NCBI RefSeq assembly: GCF_013044505.1
Contig: NZ_JABERD010000042.1
Location: forward strand, 1 to 59,029
Length of the DNA: 59,029 nucleotides
DNA from: Streptomyces sp. S3(2020)
GTDB taxonomy: Bacteria > Actinomycetota > Actinomycetes > Streptomycetales > Streptomycetaceae
Direction: 5' to 3'
Shown here one piece after another: positions 51,056-59,029 of the stretch. Position 1 is the first letter of the stretch. Each line of letters opens with the position of its first letter. The translations under genes and the position numbers were made by a program. Below the pieces are notes generated by a model. It was not told where the DNA came from, made no database searches, and saw only the letters and a list, made by a program, of their open reading frames with translations.

Positions 51056-51781
51056 TCAGCCCTCGTCGCGCAGGTCGCCGAGGCCTCTGAGGAGCAGGTC
51101 GAGACCAAAGGCGAACTCCTCGTCCAGCGGCAGCGGCAACGAGCCCGCCACCGTGGCCGTCGCCGGGAACCGGGCCCGGTCCATGCTCTTGAAGAGGGCG
51201 GACAACTGCGCGTCGTCGGAGCCCTCGGCGCTGCCGTGCCCGTGGACCTGGATGGCGAAGCCCAGGACATAGCGGGCCAGCGTGGCGTATCCGTGGGCCG
51301 CGACTCCTGGTGCGAAGCCGCTGTCGAGCAGGACCGCCACACAGCGCTCACGCACCAGCATCGCGTTGGGACCGATCGGGCTCTGCTCGACCATCAGACG
51401 TGCCGCGTTCCGGTGCCTGCCCAGTGCGTCGAACATCAGGTGCGCGACCTTCCGCAGCGCCTGCTGCCAGCCCATCGCGGCGAGTTCCTCACTCGTCAGG
51501 TCCACGGAGCCGAACATGCGGTCGACCACATGGGTCACCAGCGCCGCTCGGCTGTCGAAATGCCGGTACAGCGTTGCCGTACCCGACCCGAGTCGCTGCG
51601 CAAGCGCCCGCATCGACAGGGCGTCCGCGCCCTCCTCGTCCACGATCTGCAACGCGGTGGCGACGATCCGGTCCAGCGGAACAGGCGGCCGCCCCGGAGA
51701 ACGCCGAGCCGCGCCCCCGCTCACGCGCGTGGAATCACCTGCTGCTGTCACGGAACCGTCCAACCTCCCCTGACGAGCCAC
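51056..51781 (-). CDS. TetR-family regulator
   Basis: A 241-residue protein, with GTG 51781 or GTG 51751 as start. HTH: PLDRIVATALQIVDEEGADA, LSMRALAQRLGSGTATLYRH, FDSRAALVTHVVDRMFG, then a TetR_C-type ligand domain (WQQALRKVAHLMFDALGRHR, AHGYATLARYVLGFAIQVHG). It is convergent with the catabolic operon. The half-site ACCGTAnCC in its leader is shared with the palindrome at the operon start, suggesting that it represses both. Confidence 0.85.
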   Translation of the reverse strand: MARQGRLDGSVTAAGDSTRVSGGAARRSPGRPPVPLDRIVATALQIVDEEGADALSMRALAQRLGSGTATLYRHFDSRAALVTHVVDRMFGSVDLTSEELAAMGWQQALRKVAHLMFDALGRHRNAARLMVEQSPIGPNAMLVRERCVAVLLDSGFAPGVAAHGYATLARYVLGFAIQVHGHGSAEGSDDAQLSALFKSMDRARFPATATVAGSLPLPLDEEFAFGLDLLLRGLGDLRDEG

Positions 51782-51792
51782 TCAACAGCACC

Positions 51793-51801
51793 ACCGTATC
51801 C
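51793..51801. promoter_or_regulatory. possible TetR half-site
   Basis: ACCGTATCC lies 12 bp upstream of GTG 51781 and matches the half-site ACCGTAGCC of the palindrome at 46042-46062 except for one base. Suggests autoregulation. Short match, so tentative. Confidence 0.35.
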
Positions 51802-51820
51802 GCTCCGAGCACCCGGGGTG

Positions 51821-51960
51821 TCAGCCGATCGCCCGCTCAAGGACCTGGCTGGTGGACGTCGTGGTCGTGGGCGGGCGTCCGTGAATTCGACGACGCGCGG
51901 GTACTTGTAGGCGGCGAACTCGTCCTCTGTGGCGAATTCTTTCGGGCTCCGGCGCAAGTT
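51821..51960 (-). pseudogene. acyl-CoA synthetase C-terminal relic
   Basis: Reads FATEDEFAAYKYPRVVEFTD ARPR and, after a one-base shift near 51875, PTTTTSTSQVLERAIG and stop at 51821. This is the extreme C-terminus of AMP-forming acyl-CoA synthetases (AAYKYPR..EF...TGKVLKR), with the catalytic Lys position occupied by Gln. Only ~45 codons remain. Confidence 0.6.
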
Positions 51961-52148
51961 CCGGGCTCTGTGGGACGTCGAAGTCGGCGCGGCCGTACGC
52001 CGGTCTCTTCTGGAGCTTGATTCTGTTGACGTGGTGGCGGACGATTTCGATGTCTCCGCGATAGCCCAGCATGGCTCGCAGGCTGTCGCGGCGTTCGATA
52101 CGTTCGTCGACAGCCAGGAGTCGACGCATCAGATCTGGTGGCGCTGAT

Positions 52149-52715
52149 TCAGTTTGCTGCGCTGACCTCCTTGACCAGCGCGGCCATGGCCTTGACCGCC
52201 TCACTGTCTTCGAGTCCTTGTTCCCGGCACAGTGAATGCCATGTGGTGAAGTCCGCCGCGTGTCCGATCGCCGCGCGTCGCATCCGATCGCCCTCCCCCA
52301 CTGACGCACCCACCAGAACCTCGATGTACCGCCGGTTCGTTTCCTCCCACGCCTGCCGGATCAGCTCCGGGACGGCGTGCTGGTCGCGGACGCCCAGCGT
52401 CAGCATCCGCTCTCCGCCGCGATAGAAGCGGTAGAGGTCGGTGAGCCCGATCCGCAGCCGCTCGTCGGGATCCTCGACAGCGGCCCATTCCTCCGGCCGG
52501 GGCAGCGTCTGCTGCGACAGCCAGTGTCCGGAGCACGCGGCGAACAGCGCCGGCTCATCGGGGAAATGCCGGTAGACGGTCAGCCGCGTCACCCCTGCAC
52601 GCTCGGCGATCGCCGCGATGCTGGTCGCCGCGGGGCCGGTGGTGCCGTGCAGGTACACGGCGGCTTCGACGATGCGCTGCCGGGTGCGGCCGACGTCCTC
52701 GGCGCGCTTGCGCAT
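52149..52715 (-). CDS. TetR-family regulator of divergent cupin gene
   Basis: A 188-residue protein from ATG 52715. HTH: TRQRIVEAAVYLHGTTGPAA, TSIAAIAERAGVTRLTVYRH FPDEPALFAAC, followed by a C-terminal domain with RIGLTDLYRFYRGGERMLTL and MRRAAIGHAADFTTWHSLCR. It is divergent from the cupin at 52837 across a 121-bp gap containing the palindrome ACACCAGTGT. It probably represses both genes. Confidence 0.85.
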   Translation of the reverse strand: MRKRAEDVGRTRQRIVEAAVYLHGTTGPAATSIAAIAERAGVTRLTVYRHFPDEPALFAACSGHWLSQQTLPRPEEWAAVEDPDERLRIGLTDLYRFYRGGERMLTLGVRDQHAVPELIRQAWEETNRRYIEVLVGASVGEGDRMRRAAIGHAADFTTWHSLCREQGLEDSEAVKAMAALVKEVSAAN

Positions 52716-52796
52716 CTCGTAGCCCCGCGATTTGACTGAACGATGCTGTTCACTCAACTTGCCGCCTCGTGGTCCGGGGTGGACACTTTTAATAGA

Positions 52797-52806
52797 ACAC
52801 CAGTGT
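52797..52806. promoter_or_regulatory. palindromic operator candidate ACACCAGTGT
   Basis: ACAC-CA-GTGT with flanking AGA on the left and ATCT on the right, sitting in the 121-bp divergent region of TetR and cupin genes and adjacent to the AT-rich TTTTAATAG, a likely -10 region. Plausible TetR binding site. Confidence 0.5.
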
Positions 52807-52836
52807 ATCTCGAAATCGATCAGAGGAGTGATCGCC

Positions 52837-53355
52837 ATGACCGAGGACCTGGTCCCTCCGCTCACGGTCGTCCGCCCCGGCGAGGGCGCCGAGGGCTTCC
52901 TCGGTTCCATCGGGGTGATCTTCAAGCTCTGGGGTGCCGATACCAACGGCGCCCTGTCGGTCGTCGAGCACCCGTTCCCGGTCGGCGCGCTGGTGCCGCC
53001 GCACCTGCACACCCGCGAGGACGAGTACTCGATCGTCACCGAAGGCGAGATCGGCTTCCGCTCCGGCGACCGCGAAGCCGTACTGGGCCCCGGCGGCTAC
53101 ATCACCAAGCCGCGCGGCGAACTGCACGCCATGTGGAATGCCGGCCCGGTCCCCGCCCGCATGATCGAGATCATCAGCCCGGCCGGTTTCGAGAACTGCT
53201 TCCGCGAGATCGCCGAGATGCTCGCCGACGGCCCGCCGCCGTCCACCGACGCGATCCCGGCACTCGTGGCCAAGTACGGGCTCGAATTCGGCCAGCCAAA
53301 GTGGCTGCCGGACGTCATCTCGCGATTCGGGCTCACACCGCCACCGGGAGCGTAA
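52837..53355 (+). CDS. cupin-domain protein
   Basis: A 172-residue protein from ATG 52837 with AGAGGAG 8 nt upstream. A single cupin: VPPHLHTREDEYSIVTEGEI (ligands His-x-His, Glu) and GGYITKPRGELHAMWNAG (His). The N-terminal GFLGSIGVIFKLWGADTNGA and the tail (YGLEFGQPKWLPDVISRFG) are typical of quercetin-dioxygenase-like small cupins in actinobacteria. It may be a dioxygenase or isomerase. Control by the divergent TetR is likely. Confidence 0.8.
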   Translation: MTEDLVPPLTVVRPGEGAEGFLGSIGVIFKLWGADTNGALSVVEHPFPVGALVPPHLHTREDEYSIVTEGEIGFRSGDREAVLGPGGYITKPRGELHAMWNAGPVPARMIEIISPAGFENCFREIAEMLADGPPPSTDAIPALVAKYGLEFGQPKWLPDVISRFGLTPPPGA

Positions 53356-53394
53356 ACCCACAACCCGCTGACCAGCCGGAACACCACAGCCGAG

Positions 53395-53470
53395 AGAAAC
53401 GCCCTCTGGGCCACCACCCTGGTACGCCTTGTCCGCCCAGCACTTGATGTCGCCGCCGGCCAGCGAGTAG
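53395..53470 (-). pseudogene. IS5-type transposase scrap
   Basis: The frame reads YSLAGGDIKCWADKAYQGGG, recalling the second catalytic Asp motif (WADKGYQGAG) of IS5-type enzymes. Only ~20 residues match, with no other parts present. Weak. Confidence 0.35.
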
Positions 53471-53602
53471 CCCACCCGGCGGGGAATTGACGCCGGGACA
53501 GGTGATCGGCAGGCACGCCTCAACTGCCCACGCGGTCAGCCGCGTAGTCCCACGTGAGAAACCTGGCGACGTCGGCGATCACCCCCGGGATACTGGTCGC
53601 CC

Positions 53603-54349
53603 ATGGATGAGGTCAAAGTCGTCGTCGCCCATTCCGAGCGCGCGACTCTGCGCGTCGGCGATGTGTTTCTGAAGGTGGACGCCGATCAGACACGCATCGA
53701 TGTCGAGGTCGAGACGATGGCCCTGGCACCGGTCCCGACCCCGGAGGTCCTGTGGCGCAAGCCGCCCGTCCTCGCACTCGCCGCACTACCGGGGACGACC
53801 CTTGGGCGCCTCGGCGGGCCCTCGACCGGGTCGCCGTCGGCGTGGGCCGCGGCGGGCGCCGCCATCCGGAAGCTCCATGACGCGCCGTTGCCGTCCCGGT
53901 CGGGCCAAGCCGGCCGGAGCATCGTCGCGCTGGCGGCGGAACTCGACGACGAGTGCGAGTTGCTCGTGACGAACGGCGTCCTGCCCGCGGACCTGGTCAC
54001 CCGCAACCGCCAGATCGCCGAGGCCGCGCTGCGCCCGTGGACTCCGGCGTTCACGCACGGCGACCTGCAGATCGCGCACGTCTTCGCCGATGGCGACGAG
54101 GTCACGGGCATCATCGACTGGTCCGAGGCAGGCCAGGGTGATCCCTTGTACGACCTCGCCACCTTCACACTCGGACACGAGGGGCATCTCGGCGACGTCA
54201 CCGCCGGCTATGGCACCGACGTCGACCTCGACGTGATCCGCGCGTGGTGGTCGTTGCGAAGCCTGCTGGTGGTTCGCTGGCTGATCGAGCACGGCTTCGA
54301 CCCGTTCGCGCCGGGCTGTGAGGTCGACGTGCTGAAATCCCGGATGTGA
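53603..54349 (+). CDS. aminoglycoside-phosphotransferase-family protein
   Basis: A 248-residue protein from ATG 53603. Short N-lobe (SERATLRVGDVFLKVDADQT, Lys of the ATP site) and C-lobe with the catalytic loop PAFTHGDLQIAHVFADGDEV (HGDxxxxH; Asn replaced by His) and the metal motif GIIDWSEAGQGDPLYDLATF. Compact length compared with 260-300 for typical APH. It may phosphorylate a small molecule; resistance function is not shown. The GTGA at its stop overlaps a doubtful frame downstream. Confidence 0.8.
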   Translation: MDEVKVVVAHSERATLRVGDVFLKVDADQTRIDVEVETMALAPVPTPEVLWRKPPVLALAALPGTTLGRLGGPSTGSPSAWAAAGAAIRKLHDAPLPSRSGQAGRSIVALAAELDDECELLVTNGVLPADLVTRNRQIAEAALRPWTPAFTHGDLQIAHVFADGDEVTGIIDWSEAGQGDPLYDLATFTLGHEGHLGDVTAGYGTDVDLDVIRAWWSLRSLLVVRWLIEHGFDPFAPGCEVDVLKSRM

Positions 54350-54813
54350 GGCTGCGCAGGCCCGACTGCCACATACTCTGGAACGCTCGCCGGACCGCGC
54401 CGCGGCTCTCGTCCGGCGTCTACGACGACGTTCTGGCCGGCATGATCAGTCTCAGCCGGGCGGCCGGAGAACGGGATGACGACGCCGAGTGCTTCGCCCG
54501 GGCGGAACTCGCCGTCGAGGCCGGCCTGCACGGGGGCACCCTCGCGGGGCGCACCGAGACCCTGGTCTGCCAGACCCGGACGTACCTCGACCGATGGCCG
54601 GCCAGACTCACGGACAGAACCCGTCGGGTACGGTCGGCAGAACAGGGCGAGCAGGCGCGGCCGGGCCACTACCCACGGCCGAAACGCCGAGCCGACCCCT
54701 GCACCCTCCCCGGCGGAGGCATCCAGCACCGCTCCAAGGAGACCAATCCTGGTCCCCCGAGTGCTGTGTTTCGCCGAAGACGACAGCCCCTGGGTAGTCC
54801 GCAGGGCCCTTGA
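54346..54813 (+). CDS. doubtful frame coupled to phosphotransferase
   Basis: A 155-codon frame from GTG 54346 that overlaps the kinase stop by 4 bp. The first ~85 residues (VYDDVLAGMISLSRAAGERD, ECFARAELAVEAGLHGGTLA) look protein-like; the rest is Arg/Pro-rich and runs into the left end of the ISAs1 element. Probably a gene truncated by the IS, or no gene at all. Confidence 0.3.
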   Translation: MRLRRPDCHILWNARRTAPRLSSGVYDDVLAGMISLSRAAGERDDDAECFARAELAVEAGLHGGTLAGRTETLVCQTRTYLDRWPARLTDRTRRVRSAEQGEQARPGHYPRPKRRADPCTLPGGGIQHRSKETNPGPPSAVFRRRRQPLGSPQGP

Positions 54814-56181
54814 GAAGTCTTGAGGTGGGTGGTTCGCCTGCTGGGCACCGGATGTGATGTCTTGTCAGCTTCTGTCGGCAGCAACCTTGGACGCAGAACA
54901 GGCATGGATGCTGGTGATCATGTGGGTGTCGAGTCCGTATGACCACCGAGCGAGTCCATGCCTGCGTACCCATCGTCCCGCATGCCGTCATGTCTCCAGC
55001 AACTGGGGGACGCCTCCAGTCCCATCCCGCTGAAAACGGTCGCTGACCTGCGGAATTATCTAGCCACGGTGCCTGACCCACGGGCCCGTCGAGGTATCCG
55101 TCACCCATGGACGGCCCTGCTCACCGCTGCGGCCGCCGCCGTTCTGGCCGGCGCTGCCTCGATCACAGCGATCGGCGAGTGGGTCACCGACGCCCCGCAG
55201 CGCGTCCTGGCCCTGCTCGGATTCCGGCCTGATCCGCTGACCGGCCTGATCCGCCCGCCCCACGCCACGACCATCCGCCTGGTCCTGGCCGCCGCGGACG
55301 GTGACGCACTGGACCGCGCCATCGGACACTTCCTCCAGGAACGCAGGGCCCCAGCCCCGGGACGGAAGATCATCGCCGTCGACGGCAAGACTCTCCGCGG
55401 TTCCCGCACCGCGAAACAGCCGGCCATCGCCCTGTTCGCAGCGATGACACACAGCGGCCAGGTCCTCGCCCAACGACAGATCGACGGGAAGAGCAACGAG
55501 ATCCCGGCCTTCGCTCCCCTCCTGGACAGCATCGATCTGGCCAGCGCCGTCATCACCGCCGACGCCCTGCACACCCAGCATGACCACGCCACCTACCTGC
55601 ACAAACGCGGAGCCCACTACCTCGCCGTGGCGAAACGGAACCACCCCGCTCTCCACGAGAGCGTCCGGCGCCTGCCCTGGCGCGACGTCCGCCTGGACCA
55701 CCACGAACGCGGACGGGCCCACCACCGCGACGAGATCCGCCGTCTGAAGACCGCCACGTTCGCCCACCTCGACTACCCCCACGCCCGCCAGGCCCTCCAA
55801 GTCGTGCGCCGGAGACGCGATCTGGGCACGGGCAAGCTGACGATCGAGCGGATCTACCTGGTCACGAGCCTGCCACCCGGCGCGGCCACGGATCCAGGCA
55901 GCGAACTCGCCACCTGGATCCGTGGCCACTGGCGCATCGAGAACCAGCTGCACCACGTCCGCGACCGCACCTTCCACGAGGACGCCTCGAAGACCCGCAC
56001 CCGCCGCCTGCCCCGCGTCATGGCCGGCCTGCGCAACCTCGCCATCGGCGTCCACCGCCAGGACGGCCACAGCAACATCGCAGCCGCCCTCCGCCGCACC
56101 GGCCGCGACCACCTGCGGCCTCTCATCGCCCTCGGACTGGCCTGACGAACCCGGACACAAGATCACTTCTCAAAGAGCCTG
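54803..56181 (+). mobile_element. ISAs1-family insertion sequence
   Basis: Imperfect inverted ends: AGGGCCCTTGAGAAGT at 54803-54818 and, on the other strand, CCAGGCTCTTTGAGAAGT at 56165-56181. They enclose one transposase gene. Total ~1.38 kb, slightly longer than typical. No clear target duplication was seen by eye. Confidence 0.7.
54958..56145 (+). CDS. ISAs1-family transposase
   Basis: A 395-residue protein. The N-terminal DDE_Tnp_1-associated part (LRNYLATVPDPRARRGIRHP) is followed by the catalytic core: Asp in KIIAVDGKTLRGSRTAKQPA, Asp in AVITADALHTQHDHATYL and Glu in IRGHWRIENQLHHVRDRTF HED. The end RVMAGLRNLAIGVHRQDG and NIAAALRR is typical of the family. The frame is complete, so it is likely functional. 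Start codon uncertain between ATG 54958 and nearby. Confidence 0.9.
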   Translation: MPAYPSSRMPSCLQQLGDASSPIPLKTVADLRNYLATVPDPRARRGIRHPWTALLTAAAAAVLAGAASITAIGEWVTDAPQRVLALLGFRPDPLTGLIRPPHATTIRLVLAAADGDALDRAIGHFLQERRAPAPGRKIIAVDGKTLRGSRTAKQPAIALFAAMTHSGQVLAQRQIDGKSNEIPAFAPLLDSIDLASAVITADALHTQHDHATYLHKRGAHYLAVAKRNHPALHESVRRLPWRDVRLDHHERGRAHHRDEIRRLKTATFAHLDYPHARQALQVVRRRRDLGTGKLTIERIYLVTSLPPGAATDPGSELATWIRGHWRIENQLHHVRDRTFHEDASKTRTRRLPRVMAGLRNLAIGVHRQDGHSNIAAALRRTGRDHLRPLIALGLA

Positions 56182-56487
56182 GCCCGATCCTCCGCAACCA
56201 CATTCCTCAACCGGCCGACGCAGGCAACGGTGGGTAAATTCACGACGTCCGCTGCCCAGTCACCCGCCGTGACGGATCACGAAGCCCAGACGACTGTCGC
56301 CGGTCGAGGTACCGCGGCGGCGGGGTAGACCCGCTGGCGGTTGAGGCGACGAGCCATCAGCGTGACGGCCGCGAGGGCGAGCATCGCCCCACTGTGCTCG
56401 GACAAGGAGCCGTGAACTGCGCTCAGCTGGACCGAACGGGTTCGCGCCGGCAGAACGGGCGGGCGCGGACCGTCTCTTCTCTGCTCT
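56182..56487. other. interval right of ISAs1
   Basis: About 300 bp without a supported gene. A plus-strand frame at 56394 is the shadow of the NUDIX gene end. No repeats were noticed. Confidence 0.4.
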
Positions 56488-56967
56488 TCATCCGCGCAGG
56501 ACGACCGGGCGCACGGGTGCACCGTTGCGAGGACGTCGGTGATGAGGTCGGCGAGGCCGACGGGATAAGACCGTGTCCGCCGTGTCGCGCAGCTCCGGGA
56601 GGGTCCACCAGCGGTGCTCGCGGATGTTGTCGGGCTGCGTGGCGCGGGCGGGGTCGACGTCGGCCGCGGAGACGCGGGTGAGGAAGTGCCGCTCCACCTG
56701 ACGTACTTGGTGACCGCCGATCATGTGGTCCCTGCTGCGCTCGGCGAGTTGGAGCCCGAGTGCGATTGCCTGCTTCTCGATGCCGAGCCCTTCACCCAGC
56801 TCGCGGGCTGTCGCCGCGGCGTGGTCTCCCGCGCCCTCTTCCTCCAGGCAGCCGCCGGGCGTTGCCCAGAAGCCGCCGTTCTCGTCGTACCGCAGAAGTC
56901 GGTGACCCGGACCAGGCGAAGGACTGGTGACGGCACCGGGCGGTCGCGCGCCGGTGAAGGTGGTCAC
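56488..56967 (-). CDS. degenerate NUDIX hydrolase
   Basis: A 159-residue frame from GTG 56967. It contains RLLRYDENGGFWATPGG and a NUDIX-like box GGCLEEEGAGDHAAATAREL GEGLGI, in which one of the paired Glu of REuxEExGu is Gly and the box is two residues longer than usual. The C-terminal WWTLPELRDTADTV is normal. Then ~14 residues appear out of frame: the +1 frame reads PVGLADLITDVLAT, and NGAPVRPVVLRG returns to frame. Two compensating shifts would explain this. Probably decayed or inactive. Confidence 0.55.
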   Translation of the reverse strand: MTTFTGARPPGAVTSPSPGPGHRLLRYDENGGFWATPGGCLEEEGAGDHAAATARELGEGLGIEKQAIALGLQLAERSRDHMIGGHQVRQVERHFLTRVSAADVDPARATQPDNIREHRWWTLPELRDTADTVLSRRPRRPHHRRPRNGAPVRPVVLRG

Positions 56968-57197
56968 CGACCTCACCGGCACGGTGCTGCGGATCAAACC
57001 CCTCGGGTCCTGCACGGCGAACGTCGAGCGGACGTTCCTGATCTTCTCGGTGAGTGTGAACGGGCCATGGGAGCACGGGTATTGACGCTCGCCTCTACCC
57101 CCTCCTACGGTTCCTTCGACACCACGAACATCGTTCGACATCTCGAATATGCCGGTGACGGACCTCCCCCACCGAAGGCAAAAGGGACGAGCCGCCC

Positions 57198-58535
57198 ATG
57201 CCTTTTCCGCCCAGACACCTGCTGATTCCGCTGACCCTGGCCGCGCTGGCGTGCACCGCCCTGCCCGCCCGGGCCACGCCCCCATCGCCGCCTAGCCCCG
57301 AACTCACCGAAGCCGCCGCCGCGTTGACCGTCCGGGACGCCGACGACGTACGCGGCTACCTCACCCTCCCCACAGCGTCCCTGCACGACGCGACCGTGAA
57401 GTGGGCCTCGAACAGGCCTCGGAACGTCACCCCCACCGGCGAGGTGAACCGCCCCGCCCACGGCCGCGCCCCTGCTCACGTCACCTTGCCGGCCACCATC
57501 CAGCTCGACCACCGCCAGGTCAAGCGACGCTTCGACCTGACCGTCCGCCCGCTCCCGGAACGGAAGCCGATGGAGGGATACTTCTTCCCCTACTTCGCCG
57601 GCGAGCGTTACGCCGACGGCGAGCAGGTGTACTTCGGCGCCTCCCACGGCAACGACCCGCTGCACTGGGACGACCTCAACGGCAACCAGCCGGTGCTCAC
57701 CTCCTCGCTCGGCGAGAAGGGCGTACGCGACCCCTTCATCATCCGCTCCCCCGAGGGCGACAGGTTCTTCCTCGTCGCCACCGACCTCAAGATCAACGGC
57801 GGCAACGGCTGGGGCTACGAGATGCGCTTCGGCAGCAAGTACCTGGAGGTCTGGGAGTCCACCGATCTCGTGCACTGGTCCGAGCAGCGGCACGTGAAGG
57901 TCTCCGGCGACCAGGTGGGCATGACCTGGGCGCCTGAGGCGACCTGGGATCCCAGGCTGGGGGCTTACGTCGTGTACTGGGCCTCCAACCTCTACGCGGC
58001 CGAGGACACCGAGCACACCGGCAGCACGTATCCGCGCATGATGTACGCCACCACGCGGGACTTCCGCGCCTTCAGCGAGCCGAAGGTCTGGAACGACCCT
58101 GGCGGCGGTGTCATCGACGCGACCGTGGCCAAGGACGGCGACTGGTACTACCGCGTCACCACCGATGACAAGGTCGTCGGATCCTGCGCCCGGGACGTCG
58201 TACTGGAGCGCTCCCGCACCCTGACGGCCGTCGACACCCCCGGCACGACGCTGCGCAAATGGGAGCTGGTCGACGACTGCGTCCGCACCGGTGTCGGAAC
58301 CAACTGGGTCGAGGGGCCGACGGTGTTCAAGGACAACACAGGTGACGGCTGGTGGGTATTCATGGACGAGGCCTCCGGACGCGGCTACCTGCCCTTCCAC
58401 ACCGACAGCCTCGCCGAGCCGACCTGGTCACTGCCGAGCGACTACGCGCTCCCCTCGCGCCCTCGGCACGGAACGGTCCTGCCCGTCACCGCGGAGGAGC
58501 TGGCGCGGGTGCGTGCCGCGTATCCGAATCCCTGA
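57198..58535 (+). CDS. secreted glycoside hydrolase family 43-like protein
   Basis: A 445-residue protein from ATG 57198 (GGGACGAG upstream). The signal peptide MPFPPRHLLIPLTLAALACT ends ALPARA. Residues ~40-120 form a bacterial Ig-like (atrophied) domain (LTVRDADDVRGYLTLPTASL, VKWASNRP, VTLPATI). The five-bladed propeller follows: YFFPYFAGERYADGEQVYFG, catalytic candidates Asp in KGVRDPFIIRSPEGDRFFLV, Glu in WAPEATWDPRLGAYVVYWAS and Glu in WVEGPTVFKDN. GH43 enzymes cleave arabinan, xylan and related polymers outside the cell. Substrate unknown. Confidence 0.85.
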   Translation: MPFPPRHLLIPLTLAALACTALPARATPPSPPSPELTEAAAALTVRDADDVRGYLTLPTASLHDATVKWASNRPRNVTPTGEVNRPAHGRAPAHVTLPATIQLDHRQVKRRFDLTVRPLPERKPMEGYFFPYFAGERYADGEQVYFGASHGNDPLHWDDLNGNQPVLTSSLGEKGVRDPFIIRSPEGDRFFLVATDLKINGGNGWGYEMRFGSKYLEVWESTDLVHWSEQRHVKVSGDQVGMTWAPEATWDPRLGAYVVYWASNLYAAEDTEHTGSTYPRMMYATTRDFRAFSEPKVWNDPGGGVIDATVAKDGDWYYRVTTDDKVVGSCARDVVLERSRTLTAVDTPGTTLRKWELVDDCVRTGVGTNWVEGPTVFKDNTGDGWWVFMDEASGRGYLPFHTDSLAEPTWSLPSDYALPSRPRHGTVLPVTAEELARVRAAYPNP

Positions 58536-58708
58536 ACGGTCCGGTCCGCGCCGTGTACCCCACGCAGCGCGGAGCCGAATCGTCGAGATCCGGACGAGAC
58601 CTCCTGTGAATCGGCGTCCGCCCTCTCGACAAGCCCTGGGTAACCAGCGGTAACTTCCGCCGTGTTCTGACTGCAACCGCTTTCCCTCTCCCCAGGAGCC
58701 ACACCCCC

Positions 58709-59029
58709 ATGCGCAGACTCCTCGCCTGTCTGACGACGGCAGCCGCCGTTCTCGGCGGGCTCACCGCGGCCGCCCCGTCCGCGGCGGCCGCCGACTCCGG
58801 CACCTTCAGCGTCCTCAGCTACAACGTGGCCGGCCTGCCCGAGGCCATCTCCAGCGCCCCGACGCCCCGCGAGTCCAGCACCACGACGATCGGCCAGCGC
58901 ATAGCGCCGTACGACATCGTCCACGCCCAGGAGGACTTCAACTACCACGCCTACCTCTACGCCGCCGACACCGCACACCCCTACCGCACCGCCACCAGCG
59001 GCGGCGCCGGCATCGGCAGCGGCCTCAAC
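58709..59029 (+). CDS. secreted endonuclease/exonuclease/phosphatase-fold protein (partial)
   Basis: The frame starts at ATG 58709 (AGGAG ~10 nt upstream) and runs off the window, 107 codons seen. Signal peptide MRRLLACLTTAAAVLGGLTA ending APSAAAA. The mature start GTFSVLSYNVAGLPEAISSA, then IGQRIAPYDIVHAQEDFNYH (catalytic Asn and Glu positions of the DNase I/EEP fold), then GIGSGLN. Members include secreted nucleases and sphingomyelinase-like phosphodiesterases. The class cannot be fixed without the rest. Confidence 0.8.
   Translation, partial: MRRLLACLTTAAAVLGGLTAAAPSAAAADSGTFSVLSYNVAGLPEAISSAPTPRESSTTTIGQRIAPYDIVHAQEDFNYHAYLYAADTAHPYRTATSGGAGIGSGLN

Noticed and set aside
49748..51910. 720-codon plus-strand frame, Arg/Pro-rich
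   Set aside because: Runs out of frame through the amidohydrolase and antisense to TetR; composition typical of a shadow frame in high-GC DNA.

Overview
The window looks like an accessory region of a Streptomyces (or close actinomycete) genome. It has very high G+C, strong third-position GC bias, GTG and TTG starts, GGAGG-type ribosome sites, many 4-bp ATGA/GTGA gene overlaps, and actinobacterial families such as SUKH, DUF6233-like, PadR and a relic of the linear-replicon terminal-protein gene tpg. The tpg relic fits a linear plasmid or chromosome arm. A sequence resembling the Nextera mosaic end at 41-59 suggests the first ~60 bases are a contig edge with adapter carry-over.

Layout. 0.4-1.6 kb: two translationally coupled winged-helix genes of plasmid-replication or regulator type. 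1.7-9.3 kb: a membrane protein with decapeptide repeats, a Doc/Fic-like toxin with a ribbon-helix-helix antitoxin, a small membrane protein framed by diverged direct repeats, a Gly-rich repeat protein, a decayed tpg and small genes. 9.7-15 kb: a coupled pair made of an alpha/beta hydrolase and a 1,439-residue caspase-like/STAND NTPase/WD40 protein. 15.1-19.3 kb: a Tn554-like tnpABC module. 19.4-24.3 kb: small genes, PadR plus membrane protein, a sigma factor with a coupled helical partner, and an IS5-type transposase. 24.6-29.2 kb: a second conflict-type pair, a trypsin/STAND/propeller protein with a trypsin-co-occurring domain protein. 29.4-35.1 kb: ISL3 debris, an HTH/beta-sandwich protein, a membrane protein, and an IS630-type element with 27-bp terminal repeats that encloses a SUKH immunity gene. 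35.1-46 kb: a graveyard of pseudogenes (MHS transporter, phosphotransferase, LysE, PAP2, IS1182, IS5, ISL3) with some intact genes (AraC plus cupin dioxygenase, GAF-SpoIIE phosphatase, small membrane proteins). 46-50.7 kb: an intact catabolic-looking operon (two alpha/beta hydrolases, a flavin monooxygenase and an amidohydrolase) with a palindromic operator candidate at its start and a TetR gene convergent with its end. 51.8-59 kb: a TetR/cupin divergent pair, a phosphotransferase, an ISAs1-type element, a degenerate NUDIX gene, a secreted GH43 enzyme and the start of a secreted exo/endonuclease/phosphatase-fold protein.

The most interesting content is the two large peptidase-STAND-propeller proteins, each translationally coupled to a small partner and each surrounded by mobile elements, toxin-antitoxin genes and a mobile immunity gene. 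This resembles a defence or biological-conflict island. Very long reading frames (1,439, 1,403 and 824 codons) are intact, so the many frameshifts and stops in other genes are more likely real decay than poor sequence. Function assignments rest on motifs read by eye; no database search was run.
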